This document shows, one piece after another, positions 41,160 to 41,277 of a DNA stretch of 41,277 nucleotides. The notes under the pieces were generated by a model that worked only from the letters and a program-made list of their open reading frames with translations, searched no databases and was not told the DNA's origin. This stretch comes from Caballeronia sordidicola (GTDB lineage Bacteria > Pseudomonadota > Gammaproteobacteria > Burkholderiales > Burkholderiaceae), in NCBI RefSeq assembly GCF_002220365.1, contig NZ_MTHB01000031.1, positions 1-41,277 of the forward strand, read 5' to 3'. Numbering within the stretch: the stretch's first letter is position 1; each line of letters starts with the position of its first letter. A program made the translations under genes and the position numbers.

Positions 41160-41277
41160 TCGGCCTGCCGGCGGGTACGCGGGTGTGGATTGCAGCAGGT
41201 ATCACCGACATGCGCTCTGGATTCCCGGGGTTGGCTGCCAAGGTGCAGACAGCGCTCGGTGAGAATCCGCTGAGCGG
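41156..41277 (+). CDS. tnpB: IS66 TnpB (Orf2), 5' part, cut by window edge
   Basis: A GTG start at 41156 overlaps the tnpA stop. The visible 40 residues (VIGLPAGTRVWIAAGITDMR, then SGFPGLAAKVQTALGENPLSG) are the conserved N-terminus of IS66 TnpB; the TDMRSGFPGLAAKVQ motif is diagnostic. The role of TnpB in IS66 movement is known only as required accessory protein. Confidence 0.88.
   Translation, partial: MIGLPAGTRVWIAAGITDMRSGFPGLAAKVQTALGENPLS

Larger units (their letters stand above)
40683..41277 (+). mobile_element. Left end of an IS66-family element (continues past window)
   Basis: GTAAGCGTCGCGCGAGGG at 40683 is the characteristic IS66 tip. It is followed by a 15-bp stem-loop, an intact tnpA and the start of tnpB, which runs off the window. 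The preceding 8 bp (GATAGGAC) would be the target duplication. Confidence 0.8.

Noticed and set aside
1..41277. CRISPR arrays, tRNA or rRNA genes, replication origin
   Set aside because: Looked for regularly spaced direct repeats, cloverleaf-like sequences and iterons; none convincing was seen by eye.

Overview
The window looks like accessory DNA (a chromid, plasmid or island) of a Burkholderiales bacterium, most likely Paraburkholderia, Caballeronia or Burkholderia. The reasons are the BktB-like ketothiolase, a Burkholderiaceae-type outer-membrane protein beside a Pot-type transporter, codon use rich in G/C third positions, and the mix of IS66, IS21, IS110, IS1182 and IS4 remnants. No rRNA, tRNA, CRISPR array or replication origin was seen.

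Layout. 1-960: 5' part of an IS110 transposase with a strongly structured leader (possible bridge RNA) and an IS21 istA fragment. 977-2468: a TetR regulator divergent from a short-chain dehydrogenase, with a palindrome between them. 2466-3943: a decayed IS66 element. 4042-14891: a mostly minus-strand catabolic block: TetR; PuuC-like aldehyde dehydrogenase and hotdog thioesterase; then, beyond about 1 kb of debris with an IS66 fragment, ADP-forming acyl-CoA synthetase, acyl-CoA dehydrogenase and enoyl-CoA hydratase under one good promoter; a MarC-type membrane protein (plus strand); a phasin-like gene; a BetI-like TetR. 15208-22368 (plus strand): a decayed amino-acid-type ABC ATPase, then a PotFGHI-type ABC importer and an outer-membrane protein. 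22369-26465: non-coding debris, an integrase-type transposase and an IS1182 copy with a frameshift. 26813-32199 (plus strand): flavodoxin-like quinone reductase, etfB, etfA, BktB-like thiolase and a class III aminotransferase. 32518-41277: a hypothetical protein, then a pile of broken mobile DNA: 3' half of a group II intron, two IS21 fragments, an IS4 transposase, a Tn7-like tnsB'-tnsC-tniQ' remnant, a J-domain protein and the left end of an IS66 element.

How the genes may work together. An importer for a small cation, an aminotransferase, an aldehyde dehydrogenase, a CoA ligase, an acyl-CoA dehydrogenase with its own ETF, a hydratase, a thiolase and a thioesterase resembling betainyl-CoA thioesterases make up most of a beta-oxidation route for an omega-ammonio acid. 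The best guess (inference) is gamma-butyrobetaine or a related quaternary amine, ending in acetyl-CoA and glycine betaine. Three independent hints agree: the BetI-like regulator, the CdhB-like thioesterase, and a PotF-type binding protein that appears to have lost two of the four diamine-binding acids and gained a tryptophan. A diamine/5-aminovalerate route is the main alternative. A palindrome shared by the hydratase promoter and the region before the quinone reductase/ETF genes suggests the two halves are co-regulated.
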